This document shows positions 1-6,960 of a DNA stretch of 64,000 nt, piece by piece. Position 1 is the stretch's first letter; each line of letters opens with the position of its first letter. Made by a program: the position numbers and the translations under genes. The stretch covers positions 1 through 64,000 of the forward strand of contig NZ_VZPV01000003.1 in the NCBI RefSeq assembly GCF_008801405.1, read 5' to 3'. This DNA comes from Ralstonia insidiosa. Its GTDB lineage: Bacteria; Pseudomonadota; Gammaproteobacteria; Burkholderiales; Burkholderiaceae. The notes beneath the pieces were generated by a model. That model did no database searches and was not told where the DNA came from. It saw nothing but the letters and a program-made list of their open reading frames with translations.

Positions 1-131
1 CCAACTCCGAAACCATCGCCATCACCAGCGGCTCGGCCACGATTCCGCTGTACGGCCAGTACTACGCCACGGGTGCCGCGACTGCAGGTCTGGTGGACAC
101 CAGCGTTGAATACTCGGTGATCTACCCGTAA
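1..131 (+). CDS. Fimbrial major subunit, C-terminal fragment (gene starts before the window)
   Basis: The open frame enters from the left edge (first full codon at base 3) and stops with TAA at 129-131, leaving about 42 residues. The end reads like the last beta strands of a chaperone-usher pilin: a GQYYATG segment followed by a VDTSVEYSVIYP terminus, matching the alternating hydrophobic F/G strands and penultimate aromatic residue of type 1/P pilus subunits. The position directly before a chaperone and an usher gene supports a structural pilin, probably the major subunit because this is usually the first gene. The N-terminus, signal peptide and cysteines lie outside the window. Confidence 0.8.
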   Translation, partial: NSETIAITSGSATIPLYGQYYATGAATAGLVDTSVEYSVIYP

Positions 132-156
132 TCGACCTTTATTGGGTGATTGCAGC

Positions 157-203
157 GGCTGGGGCACTGGTGGCCCCAGCCACTCCCTGGGGAGGCTCCC
201 AGG
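157..203 (+). promoter_or_regulatory. Two intercistronic hairpins after the pilin gene
   Basis: In the 96-base gap between pilin and chaperone, GGCTGGGGC (157-165) pairs perfectly with GCCCCAGCC (173-181). A second small stem, CCTGGG/CCCAGG (186-191/198-203), follows. Neither has a run of T, so full termination is unlikely. Hairpins here are typical of fimbrial operons, where they stabilise or attenuate the message so that pilin is made in excess over chaperone and usher. That role is inferred. Confidence 0.5.
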
Positions 204-227
204 ACTAATTAAAAGGGGGAATGCACA

Positions 228-1004
228 ATGAAGATCAAGAACCATCTGATTGGCGCTTGCGTACTTGCGCCGCTGGCGTTGCTCGCCAGCGTGGCTGCAC
301 AAGCCGAGGTCATTGTGCACGGCACCCGAGTTCTCTTTCCTGGCAAGGAGCGTGAGGTCACAGTCCGGATTCAGAATACCGGTAAGCGCCCAGCGCTGGT
401 CCAAGCTTGGGCAGATGACGGCACCAATGAAAAGTCGACGCCGGAAATGGCCAATGCGCCGTTTGTGTTGCGCCCCCCGATGTTCCGTCTTGATCAGGGT
501 AAGAGCCAAGTGCTGCGCATCCTGTCGACTGCTGCAAACCTGCCCAAAGACCGTGAGAGCCTGTACTGGCTCAACGTGCTCGACATTCCGCCAGCACCTT
601 CTTCTGCCAAGACTGAAGTCGATGCGACACCGATCAACTACATGCAGCTCAGCGTGCGTACGCGTCTGAAGCTGATCTATCGCCCTGAAGGGTTGAATGC
701 GGTGGACGCAGCAGAGGCCCAGGAACACCTGCAGTGGTCTGTCGTTTCTCATGGCAGCGGCTGGGCTCTGCAAGCCAACAACCCGACGCCGTACTACGTC
801 AACCTCAGTAGCGTGGGCTTGAGCGCCAATGGGCAGAACTACCCGTATGGCGACATCGGCCTGGTGGCACCGGCGTCTGTCGCGGTGTTCCCGCTCAAAG
901 GCTTGAATCACAAGCCCGCAGCTGGCGACGTGCAGTTCCAGTACGTGAATGACCAAGGCGCAGTGCGCGCCCAATCGGTTCCGCTGGCACAAGCCGCACG
1001 CTGA
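228..1004 (+). CDS. Periplasmic fimbrial chaperone (PapD/FimC family)
   Basis: 258 residues, the usual length of PapD-like chaperones. An AAGGGGGA ribosome site lies just before ATG 228. A signal peptide ends near residue 26 (AAQA). Family hallmarks follow in order: an edge strand with a conserved Arg and the GKRPALVQAW segment, PPMFRLDQGKSQ, the YWLNVLDIPP strand that zips with pilins, RTRLKLIYRP, and NPTPYYVNL in the second domain. It should bind pilin subunits in the periplasm by donor-strand complementation and deliver them to the usher encoded next. A second chaperone gene (5016-5765) closes the operon, so the two may be specialised for different subunits. Confidence 0.93.
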   Translation: MKIKNHLIGACVLAPLALLASVAAQAEVIVHGTRVLFPGKEREVTVRIQNTGKRPALVQAWADDGTNEKSTPEMANAPFVLRPPMFRLDQGKSQVLRILSTAANLPKDRESLYWLNVLDIPPAPSSAKTEVDATPINYMQLSVRTRLKLIYRPEGLNAVDAAEAQEHLQWSVVSHGSGWALQANNPTPYYVNLSSVGLSANGQNYPYGDIGLVAPASVAVFPLKGLNHKPAAGDVQFQYVNDQGAVRAQSVPLAQAAR

Positions 1005-1119
1005 TCGCTCTTGAAGCGGTATCGCATCTCGTAGTCAGTTCCCGTTTCCCCAAGTGTGGTGCGCCCCACGCATTTGCGTGGGCGCATTCCTGCGCCCAAA
1101 TTTTCCCGAGCATCCCGCT

Positions 1120-3747
1120 ATGTCCCGCAATTCACCTCTGACCCTCATCGGGTTGCGACGAAGCCAACTGGCTCAAGCGGTGATGTCCACGTTGCTGTTG
1201 CCGTCGGCTGCTATGGCGTCACAGGCGGTTGAGTTCAACCGCAACTTCCTGTACGGCAAATCCGCTCAGCAGGTTGATCTGGATCGTTTCGAGAAGGGCG
1301 ACACGTTGCCGGGCACCTATAGTGCCGACGTCCGTATCAACGGCACGACCGTTGGCCGCCGTGACGTGGAAGTGCGCGCCATGGACAACGGCAGTACCGC
1401 CATCTGCCTGACGCCCGAGCTGGTGGAGCTATTCGGCCTGAACGCCACGCGTGTGGAAGCCAGGCGGGTTGTGTCGGAGCAAACCGGCGAGGCGACACAA
1501 CTGCGCCCGCTGCCCAAAGAGACGTTCTGCGATGCCCTGTCCAACTACATTCCCGACGCCACCGTCAGCTTTGACGCTGGTGAGCAGGTGCTCGACGTCA
1601 GCATTCCGCAGGCCTATCTGGCACGCGATCCGCGCGGGTGGGTGAGCCCGGAGCTTTGGGACGACGGCGTTACTGCCGCGCGCGTAGGCTACAGCGCCAA
1701 CCACCTGCGCTTGAACAGCAGCGGCGGTGACAGCAACTACACCACCAGCGTGGTGCTCAATGCGGGCGCAAACGTGGGGGCATGGCGCTTCCGTCACGAC
1801 GGCTATCTCTCGGACACCAGCGGCGCTGGCACGCACTACAGTGCGGGGCGTACCTACGTTCAGCGCGCCGTGCCAAAGTTGGAAGCGCAGCTCACGCTGG
1901 GTGACTTCACCACCAACGGCGATATTTTCGACAGCGTTAACTATCGCGGTGCCAACATCAGCAGCGATGAGCGGATGCTGCCCGATTCCCAGAGCAGCTA
2001 CGCGCCCGTTGTACGTGGTATCGCGCAGACCAACGCGCGCGTGACGGTCCGCCAGCTTGGCACGGTCGTCTACGAAACCATGGTGTCGCCAGGCCCGTTT
2101 GAGATCGCCGACCTGTACGGCACGGCTTACGGTGGTGACCTGCAGGTTGAGGTGACCGAGGCCGACGGCCGCGTGCAGCGTTTCACCGTGCCCTTTGCCG
2201 CCGTTCCACAACTGCTGCGCGAAGGCCAGCAGCGCTACAGCGTGACGGCCGGCAAGTTGCGCAATGCCACCACATACAGCGAGCCCGGTTTTGTGGAGGC
2301 AACGCTGCGTCGCGGCATCAGCAACCAGGTCACGCTCTTTGGCGGCGTGACGGCATCTCAAGGCTACGGGGCTGCGCTGTTTGGCGGCGCGGTCAATACG
2401 CGCTTGGGTGCCTTCTCGGGGGACGTGACCGCGTCCAGGACAAACCTGCCCGGCCAGATGCCCGGCTTTGGCAGCACCATGTCGGGTCAGTCCTACCGCG
2501 TGACCTACAGCAAGAACATGGTCTCCACCGGCACCTATTTCTCGGTGGCGGCCTATCGGTACTCCACGCAGGGCTACCTGTCGCTGTCGGACGCGGCGCG
2601 CCTGCGTGGCAGCCTGAACGCCGGGCTGGACGGGCAGAATGTGCAACGCCAACGCAGCCGTGTTGATCTGACCGTCAACCAGCGGTTGGGCGAAGGCAAC
2701 GGCTCGCTGTATATCAGCGGCAGCAGCGCCAACTATTGGAGCAACAGCCAACGCACCACCAGCTACTCGGCCGGCTACAGCAACTCGTGGCGCCGTATCA
2801 ACTACAACATCAACGTTCAACGCACGACGGAACAATCGCTGTTCAATGGTGGCAATACGCGCACCAACAACACCATCAGCCTGAACGTGAGTATTCCGCT
2901 GGGCAAGGTGGGCAGCAACGCACCGTCGATGAGCACCAGCTTCAACCGCAGCAGCAGCGGCAATTCAAGCTTCAACAGCAACGTGAGCGGCAGCTTTGGT
3001 GAAAACCGCCAGGGCAGCTATAACGCCTCGGTGGGGCATAGCACCGGCAGCAACAACGTGGGTGGCGGCCTGAACTACAACCTGCCGGTTGCCAACCTCA
3101 ATGCCAGCGTCAGCCAGGCATCGGGCAGCCGCCAGTTGTCGGTGGGCGCTTCGGGCGGCGTGGTGTTGCACAAGGGTGGTGTGGCGTTCTCGCAGCAGTT
3201 GGGCGACACCATTGGTATTGTGGAAGTACCCAATGCGGAAGGCGCGCAGATTGGTAACGCGGTGGGTGTGAAAACCAACGCCAAGGGGTTTGCCGTGGTG
3301 CCGTATCTGAGCCCCTACCGCCGCAACGACGTCACGGTGGACCCGAAGGGTCTGCCGTTGGACATCGATCTGAAGGTGGCCTCCGTGATGACGGTGCCCA
3401 CCGCCGGCGCAATCGTGAAGGTGACGGTGCCCACCGTCAGCGGTCGCAGTGCGCTGATCGAGGCGCCGCAAGACAACGGTCAACCGCTGCCGTTTGGTGT
3501 GGAAGTGACCAACGAAGCCGGCGAAGTGGTGGGCGTGGTGGGCCAGGGCAGCCGGTTGTGGGTGCGTGGTGTGGAAGAAAAGGGGCGCCTGTCTGTGAAC
3601 TGGGGTCAAGGTGCCGCACAGCAGTGTGCGATCGACTACAGCCTGGCAGGCGTGGCCAGCGGCGAACTGGTGGTTACCAAGTGTCGTGTGGATGTGTTGA
3701 CGAAGAACCGGAACTTGACGCCGCTTGCGGCAAGAGCGGCTCGCTAA
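1120..3747 (+). CDS. Outer membrane fimbrial usher (FimD/PapC family)
   Basis: 875 residues from ATG 1120. An open frame extends up to 1054, but the upstream 22 residues look non-coding. The start at 1120 gives a basic N-terminus (GLRRSQLAQAV) and a hydrophobic signal ending in AMAS. The N-terminal domain carries FNRNFLYG, the DLDRFEKGDTLPGTY stretch and RINGTTVG, typical of usher chaperone-binding domains. The middle is a Ser/Asn/Gly-rich 24-strand barrel with a plug, and the C-terminal part has Ig-like domains and a late Cys (QQCAIDYSL). It forms the secretion pore and assembly platform for the pilus. Confidence 0.93.
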   Translation: MSRNSPLTLIGLRRSQLAQAVMSTLLLPSAAMASQAVEFNRNFLYGKSAQQVDLDRFEKGDTLPGTYSADVRINGTTVGRRDVEVRAMDNGSTAICLTPELVELFGLNATRVEARRVVSEQTGEATQLRPLPKETFCDALSNYIPDATVSFDAGEQVLDVSIPQAYLARDPRGWVSPELWDDGVTAARVGYSANHLRLNSSGGDSNYTTSVVLNAGANVGAWRFRHDGYLSDTSGAGTHYSAGRTYVQRAVPKLEAQLTLGDFTTNGDIFDSVNYRGANISSDERMLPDSQSSYAPVVRGIAQTNARVTVRQLGTVVYETMVSPGPFEIADLYGTAYGGDLQVEVTEADGRVQRFTVPFAAVPQLLREGQQRYSVTAGKLRNATTYSEPGFVEATLRRGISNQVTLFGGVTASQGYGAALFGGAVNTRLGAFSGDVTASRTNLPGQMPGFGSTMSGQSYRVTYSKNMVSTGTYFSVAAYRYSTQGYLSLSDAARLRGSLNAGLDGQNVQRQRSRVDLTVNQRLGEGNGSLYISGSSANYWSNSQRTTSYSAGYSNSWRRINYNINVQRTTEQSLFNGGNTRTNNTISLNVSIPLGKVGSNAPSMSTSFNRSSSGNSSFNSNVSGSFGENRQGSYNASVGHSTGSNNVGGGLNYNLPVANLNASVSQASGSRQLSVGASGGVVLHKGGVAFSQQLGDTIGIVEVPNAEGAQIGNAVGVKTNAKGFAVVPYLSPYRRNDVTVDPKGLPLDIDLKVASVMTVPTAGAIVKVTVPTVSGRSALIEAPQDNGQPLPFGVEVTNEAGEVVGVVGQGSRLWVRGVEEKGRLSVNWGQGAAQQCAIDYSLAGVASGELVVTKCRVDVLTKNRNLTPLAARAAR

Positions 3748-3839
3748 AGACGCCGCTGGGGCGGTGACCGAAGCGGTGCCAAAGCGCGCGGGTTTGCGTT
3801 GAATATTGAGTGCGATGTGCTCGGAATGGAGCGGATGAA

Positions 3840-4952
3840 ATGAATCGATTTGTGATGGAACGCTTGCTGCCGATGGCCGTAATGCTGCTGATGTCAGGTG
3901 CTGCGAGTGCGGCGATCAGTGTATCCAACTGCTCGGGCGGGGGCACCGTGCCGGTGCCGCTGCCAGCAACGATAACGGTGCCAGCCAAAGCAGCGGAGGG
4001 TGACCTACTGTCAAATTGGGTCGCAACATCCATGCCGACTCGGTACCTCTGCACTGTTACGGCGGGCGCAAGTTCCGCCGGCGGAGCGACATCGACCATG
4101 CAGTACAACGGAGGCAATAGCCTTACTGATACGACTGTGATTGCTCCGGATGCAGGTCGTGCCAAGATTGCCGTATTCGAGACCGGCGTGCCAGGAATTG
4201 GTATTGCGGTTGCAGGAGCCGCCTATGGCAACACGATCTGTGCCACTTGCACTAACTACCAAGCCTATAGCTCCCTCTCGAACCAATTGTCCTATGCATC
4301 GGCTGGATATAGCAATGGTGGTACCTCGCCGTACACCGGAAGACCGCCGATTGCCGAGCGGGTCGCGGTCGCACTGGTACGGACGAAAGGTCCGGTGGGT
4401 GCTGGACCCATTGACCTGGATGGTGTTGTCATTGCGAAATCTCGGATGGGTGTTACTGGCTCGCCGCCGCCGCTCAACTACTTTGGCACAGTCCTAGAGA
4501 CGGAATACGTCCTAGGAGGAAAGACCAGCGTAGTCCGACCTTCATGCACCACTTCCGATGTTGAGGTGAACTTTGGCGCCATTCCGGCTGCCAACTTCAC
4601 CGGCGTGGGTTCTACCCCGGCACAGCGCGATTTCAATTTAACCCTGACCGGTTGCCCCGCGATTGCGACCATGACTTACCAGTTGGACTCGGTGATCACG
4701 CCCGTAGACGAGGCGAATGGTGTACTGGCACTGAACACGGGTGGCGCAACCGGCCTCGGTGTGCGCGTGCGGCGCATTAGCGGCAGTACGGAAAGCACGC
4801 TGGCGTTTGGCACGGCATATGCGGTGCCCGGTTTTGCTGGCTTGGCCGGCAACTATACGGTTCCGTTGCGCGCAGCCCTGTATCAGACGGAGTCCATTGT
4901 GACCCCGGGAAAAATCGAGGCAGAGGCAACGTTTACAATCGACTACCGTTGA
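3840..4952 (+). CDS. Fimbrial tip adhesin / minor subunit
   Basis: 370 residues from ATG 3840, chosen over the in-frame start at 3810 because GGAG lies 8 bases upstream and the protein then opens with a clean signal peptide (MNRFVMERLLP to AASA). The mature protein has a Ser/Thr/Gly-rich N-terminal lectin-like half with paired cysteines (CATC). The C-terminal pilin domain begins near SCTTSDVEVNFG and ends in an FTIDYR donor strand. This two-domain layout and the length are those of FimH-type tip adhesins rather than shaft pilins. The ligand cannot be guessed from sequence. Confidence 0.82.
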   Translation: MNRFVMERLLPMAVMLLMSGAASAAISVSNCSGGGTVPVPLPATITVPAKAAEGDLLSNWVATSMPTRYLCTVTAGASSAGGATSTMQYNGGNSLTDTTVIAPDAGRAKIAVFETGVPGIGIAVAGAAYGNTICATCTNYQAYSSLSNQLSYASAGYSNGGTSPYTGRPPIAERVAVALVRTKGPVGAGPIDLDGVVIAKSRMGVTGSPPPLNYFGTVLETEYVLGGKTSVVRPSCTTSDVEVNFGAIPAANFTGVGSTPAQRDFNLTLTGCPAIATMTYQLDSVITPVDEANGVLALNTGGATGLGVRVRRISGSTESTLAFGTAYAVPGFAGLAGNYTVPLRAALYQTESIVTPGKIEAEATFTIDYR

Positions 4953-5015
4953 ACCTACGTTGGCCCAGCGTCCAACCATACGCTGGGCCAACTGCTCAGC
5001 ATGGAGATGGCGTAC

Positions 5016-5765
5016 ATGAAACCACGGGCGCTTGCGCGTGCTTTGGCCGGTGTGGTGCTGGCTTGCAGTACATCGTTGACCGCCCACGCTGGCAGTGACG
5101 GCGGTGGCACCAACCTTGGTGTAACCCGCGTCGTCCTGACGCAGGCTGACCGCGAACAAACGCTGCCGATCATCCATTCGGGTAAGCGCCCAGCGTTGTT
5201 TCAACTCTGGTTGGATCAGGGGGACCGCTTTGCCGATCCCGCGCAGCTGAAAATCCCCTTCGTGGTGTCGAAGCCGTTTTTTCGGCTCGAGCCCAACAGC
5301 CAGCAGGCGATCCGGATTCTGACGGTTGACCGCGCAGCGTTGGCAACCGATCGTGAGGCCCTGTTTTATATCAACGTGCTGCATGTGCCGGAGCGCTCCA
5401 ACACAGTCGATGCCAAGCTGAATCTGGCTGTCAGATCGCGCATCAAACTGTTCTATCGCCCGTCAGGTCTGCCCGGCAGCGCTGCCGAAGCGCCGGCCAT
5501 GTTGCGTTGGCGCTGGGTGGGGCAGGGTAACGACCGCAAGCTGCATATCGAGAACCCGACGCCGTGGCATGTCAACCTGGCGACTGTCGAGTTGGGTGAC
5601 GCAAAGACGCCGTTGGAACCGGGCGATGGCGTGGTGCCGCCGTTGTCCTCCATTGAGTTGCCGGTACCTGGCCAAGCGCCTCAGCAAGGCGAGGGCAGAC
5701 TCTCTTTTACGTGGATCGACGATTCCGGTAGTGCCCAGAAAACCGACGCGCAAATTGCGCCCTAA
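5016..5765 (+). CDS. Second periplasmic fimbrial chaperone
   Basis: 249 residues. ATG 5016 is preferred to ATG 5001 because GGAG at 5003-5006 is well placed for it. The signal peptide ends at AHA. Chaperone landmarks are SGKRPALFQLW, KPFFRLEPNSQQAIRIL, LFYINVLHVPE, RIKLFYRP and NPTPWHVNLA. It is clearly a paralogue of the first chaperone but diverged, and it sits beside the adhesin gene, suggesting that it handles the adhesin or a minor subunit. It is the last gene of the operon, followed by a rho-independent terminator. Confidence 0.92.
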   Translation: MKPRALARALAGVVLACSTSLTAHAGSDGGGTNLGVTRVVLTQADREQTLPIIHSGKRPALFQLWLDQGDRFADPAQLKIPFVVSKPFFRLEPNSQQAIRILTVDRAALATDREALFYINVLHVPERSNTVDAKLNLAVRSRIKLFYRPSGLPGSAAEAPAMLRWRWVGQGNDRKLHIENPTPWHVNLATVELGDAKTPLEPGDGVVPPLSSIELPVPGQAPQQGEGRLSFTWIDDSGSAQKTDAQIAP

Positions 5766-5785
5766 GTGTCGAAGCGGATGACATG

Positions 5786-5813
5786 ACCGGCCTATGTGGC
5801 CGGTTCTTTGTTT
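5786..5813 (+). terminator. Rho-independent terminator of the pilus operon
   Basis: ACCGGCC (5786-5792) and GGCCGGT (5798-5804) form a perfect 7-bp stem with a 5-base loop, followed by TCTTTGTTT, 20 bases after the second chaperone stop. Confidence 0.85.
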
Positions 5814-6098
5814 GGTGCCAGCGTTTTCTGCGCGGCGAAGTTGCTGGCATGTCGTGCAAAGACAGGTGCCACGCACAGTGCCAACGACATGATGTGATTG
5901 AGGTCGCCTGCAAGGGCGGCCTTTTGTTTGGGCGATTGCAATCTAGTGCGCAAGAATCAGAATCCGCGCGCAATCCTCATCGTTATAATTGCCACCGCTG
6001 CCGCACCAACGGTAGCCGGGCGTAGCAACCTGCACAGCTGTTCCTAGAGAGACTATCGCGCAAGCGATGGTCCGCCTTCGTTCGCTTGTGTTTCTTAT

Positions 6099-6178
6099 GG
6101 CGGGCCGGGCGGGGAGACCTTCGGGTCTGCCGGTCGTTCTCTAGGGGCCGGTTTGCTACCCCCGCTGTCAGGCCCGCC
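6099..6178 (+). ncRNA. C4/CI-like phage-type antisense RNA (copy 1)
   Basis: An 80-base segment folds into a compact cloverleaf-like shape. The outer stem is GGCGGGCC/GGCCCGCC (6099-6106/6171-6178). The inner stem is GCGGGG/CCCCGC (6109-6114/6160-6165). Hairpin 1 is AGACC-TTCG-GGTCT (6115-6128). Hairpin 2 is closed by CCGG/CCGG with flanking G-U pairs (6129-6152). The hairpin 2 loop has TCTCTAGG (6138-6145), complementary to CCTAGAGA at 6043-6050 and again at 6217-6224. The second site overlaps the ribosome site of the leader ORF at 6232. This is the layout of the C4 antisense RNA of phage P1/P7 and the CI RNA of P4. The family name rests on recalled structure, not on a model search. Confidence 0.6.
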
Positions 6179-6231
6179 ACCCCGTGTAGCAACGAGATGG
6201 CGAGCCTCCAATGCAACCTAGAGAGGCCGAC

Positions 6232-6318
6232 ATGCCATCTGTCTTCACCGGGCACCGCCCCGCGTCCTATCCATCCCCACCCATACGCTGCCCCCGCTTT
6301 TCAGGAGGCGCGCAATGA
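6232..6318 (+). CDS. 28-codon leader ORF, probable translational-coupling peptide
   Basis: ATG 6232 follows GAGAGG (6221-6226) at 5-base spacing and encodes 28 residues rich in Pro/Arg/Ser (MPSVFTGHRP...GGAQ). Its TGA (6316-6318) overlaps the ATG of the next gene at 6315 as ATGA, the usual sign of translational coupling. Its ribosome site overlaps the sequence complementary to the upstream RNA loop (6217-6224), so the RNA could silence both this ORF and the next. The peptide itself has no recognisable motif. In P1-type immunity an equivalent short frame is the direct target of C4. That it is translated is inferred. Confidence 0.5.
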   Translation: MPSVFTGHRPASYPSPPIRCPRFSGGAQ

Positions 6319-6590
6319 CCCCAAGCCAACGCCGTACGTATCTGACTGGCGCACTGGCTGCGCGGGACTACCTCTGCCGCACGCAGGCCGATCTGCGCAT
6401 CCACCGCCAGTTTCGCGCCGACACGCTGCGCTGGGCGCTGGCCTATGCCGTCGGGCACCCGCCGGAATATCGCGCGGGGTTTCTGGATGGCATCGGCGCG
6501 TTTGTGTCGATGGTGCTGGAAGGGTGTCAGGTCAACCCTGAAACCTGGGAAGTGCTGTCCGCCGTAGAGCGGGCTGGCGAGCGCCAGTAA
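6315..6590 (+). CDS. Small protein of unknown function downstream of the C4-like RNA
   Basis: 91 residues, ATG 6315 preceded by a strong AGGAGG (6304-6309). It is Arg/Ala-rich and soluble, with no signal peptide or membrane segment; the middle is probably helical (FRADTLRWALAYAVG). I do not recognise the family. It is coupled to the leader ORF by a 4-base overlap and is convergent with the trimeric autotransporter gene. Placement behind a phage-type immunity RNA suggests a phage-derived accessory gene, perhaps one whose product is harmful when unregulated, but nothing in the protein shows this. Confidence 0.65.
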   Translation: MTPSQRRTYLTGALAARDYLCRTQADLRIHRQFRADTLRWALAYAVGHPPEYRAGFLDGIGAFVSMVLEGCQVNPETWEVLSAVERAGERQ

Positions 6591-6697
6591 CAACCAGAAG
6601 GACGTGTCCCTGAGACGGGCGGGGATGCCATCAGGCCGTACAGACAGCTGTGGGCTTCATGGTGGGATGTGTCACCCAACGGACATGCACACAGGTG

Positions 6698-6960
6698 CAA
6701 GGTGGTGACCAGGCGCGTTGCAACGCACGCGCGAGCGCACCATGAAAAAAGGGCCCCGGTTTCCCGGAGCCCCTTTCCCTCACGTGCCGCACGTTCGACC
6801 CATTCGCCCCCGAGGAAGAAGGGGAAGAGCGAAGCCAGGAGGTGAACAGGTCTTGCGTGCGCGCTAGAGACTTGGCAGGTTGGCTTACCAGTAGAAGCCG
6901 CCACCTACCACCGCGCCAACTTCACCGCGGGTGCTGGTGTTGACCGCGCTCTTGACGAGC
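6698..6960. repeat. Repeat copy A: 3' end of adhesin gene plus terminator
   Basis: This segment matches 9943-10200 in the same orientation. The match starts at GCAAGGTGGTG, includes about 45 identical bases up to the terminator, the terminator itself, a diverged spacer, and the last roughly 24 codons of the autotransporter gene. Beyond the GAGC at 6957-6960 the two copies share nothing. Copy A is the intact gene end. Confidence 0.85.
6745..6776 (-). terminator. Terminator of the trimeric autotransporter gene
   Basis: On the minus strand a GC-rich imperfect stem (AAAGGGGCTCCGG pairing with CCGGGGCCCTTT) is followed by TTTTTTCATGG, about 110 bases after the stop codon. A diverged copy lies at 9991-10020. 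Confidence 0.75.

Noticed and set aside
1429..2835. 468-residue minus-strand frame inside the usher gene
   Set aside because: No ribosome site or domain, and wholly inside a well-supported gene; composition typical of an antisense shadow.
5880..5945. Second terminator after the pilus operon (GGTCGCC...GGCGGCC then TTTTG)
   Set aside because: The stem is short and mismatched; the hairpin at 5786-5804 already explains termination.
6086..6541. 151-residue frame through the first C4-like RNA, resembling phage Ash-type peptides
   Set aside because: The conserved part coincides exactly with the RNA stems, the start lacks a ribosome site, and the tail overlaps the better supported 6315 gene in another frame. 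The similarity is likely caused by the RNA.
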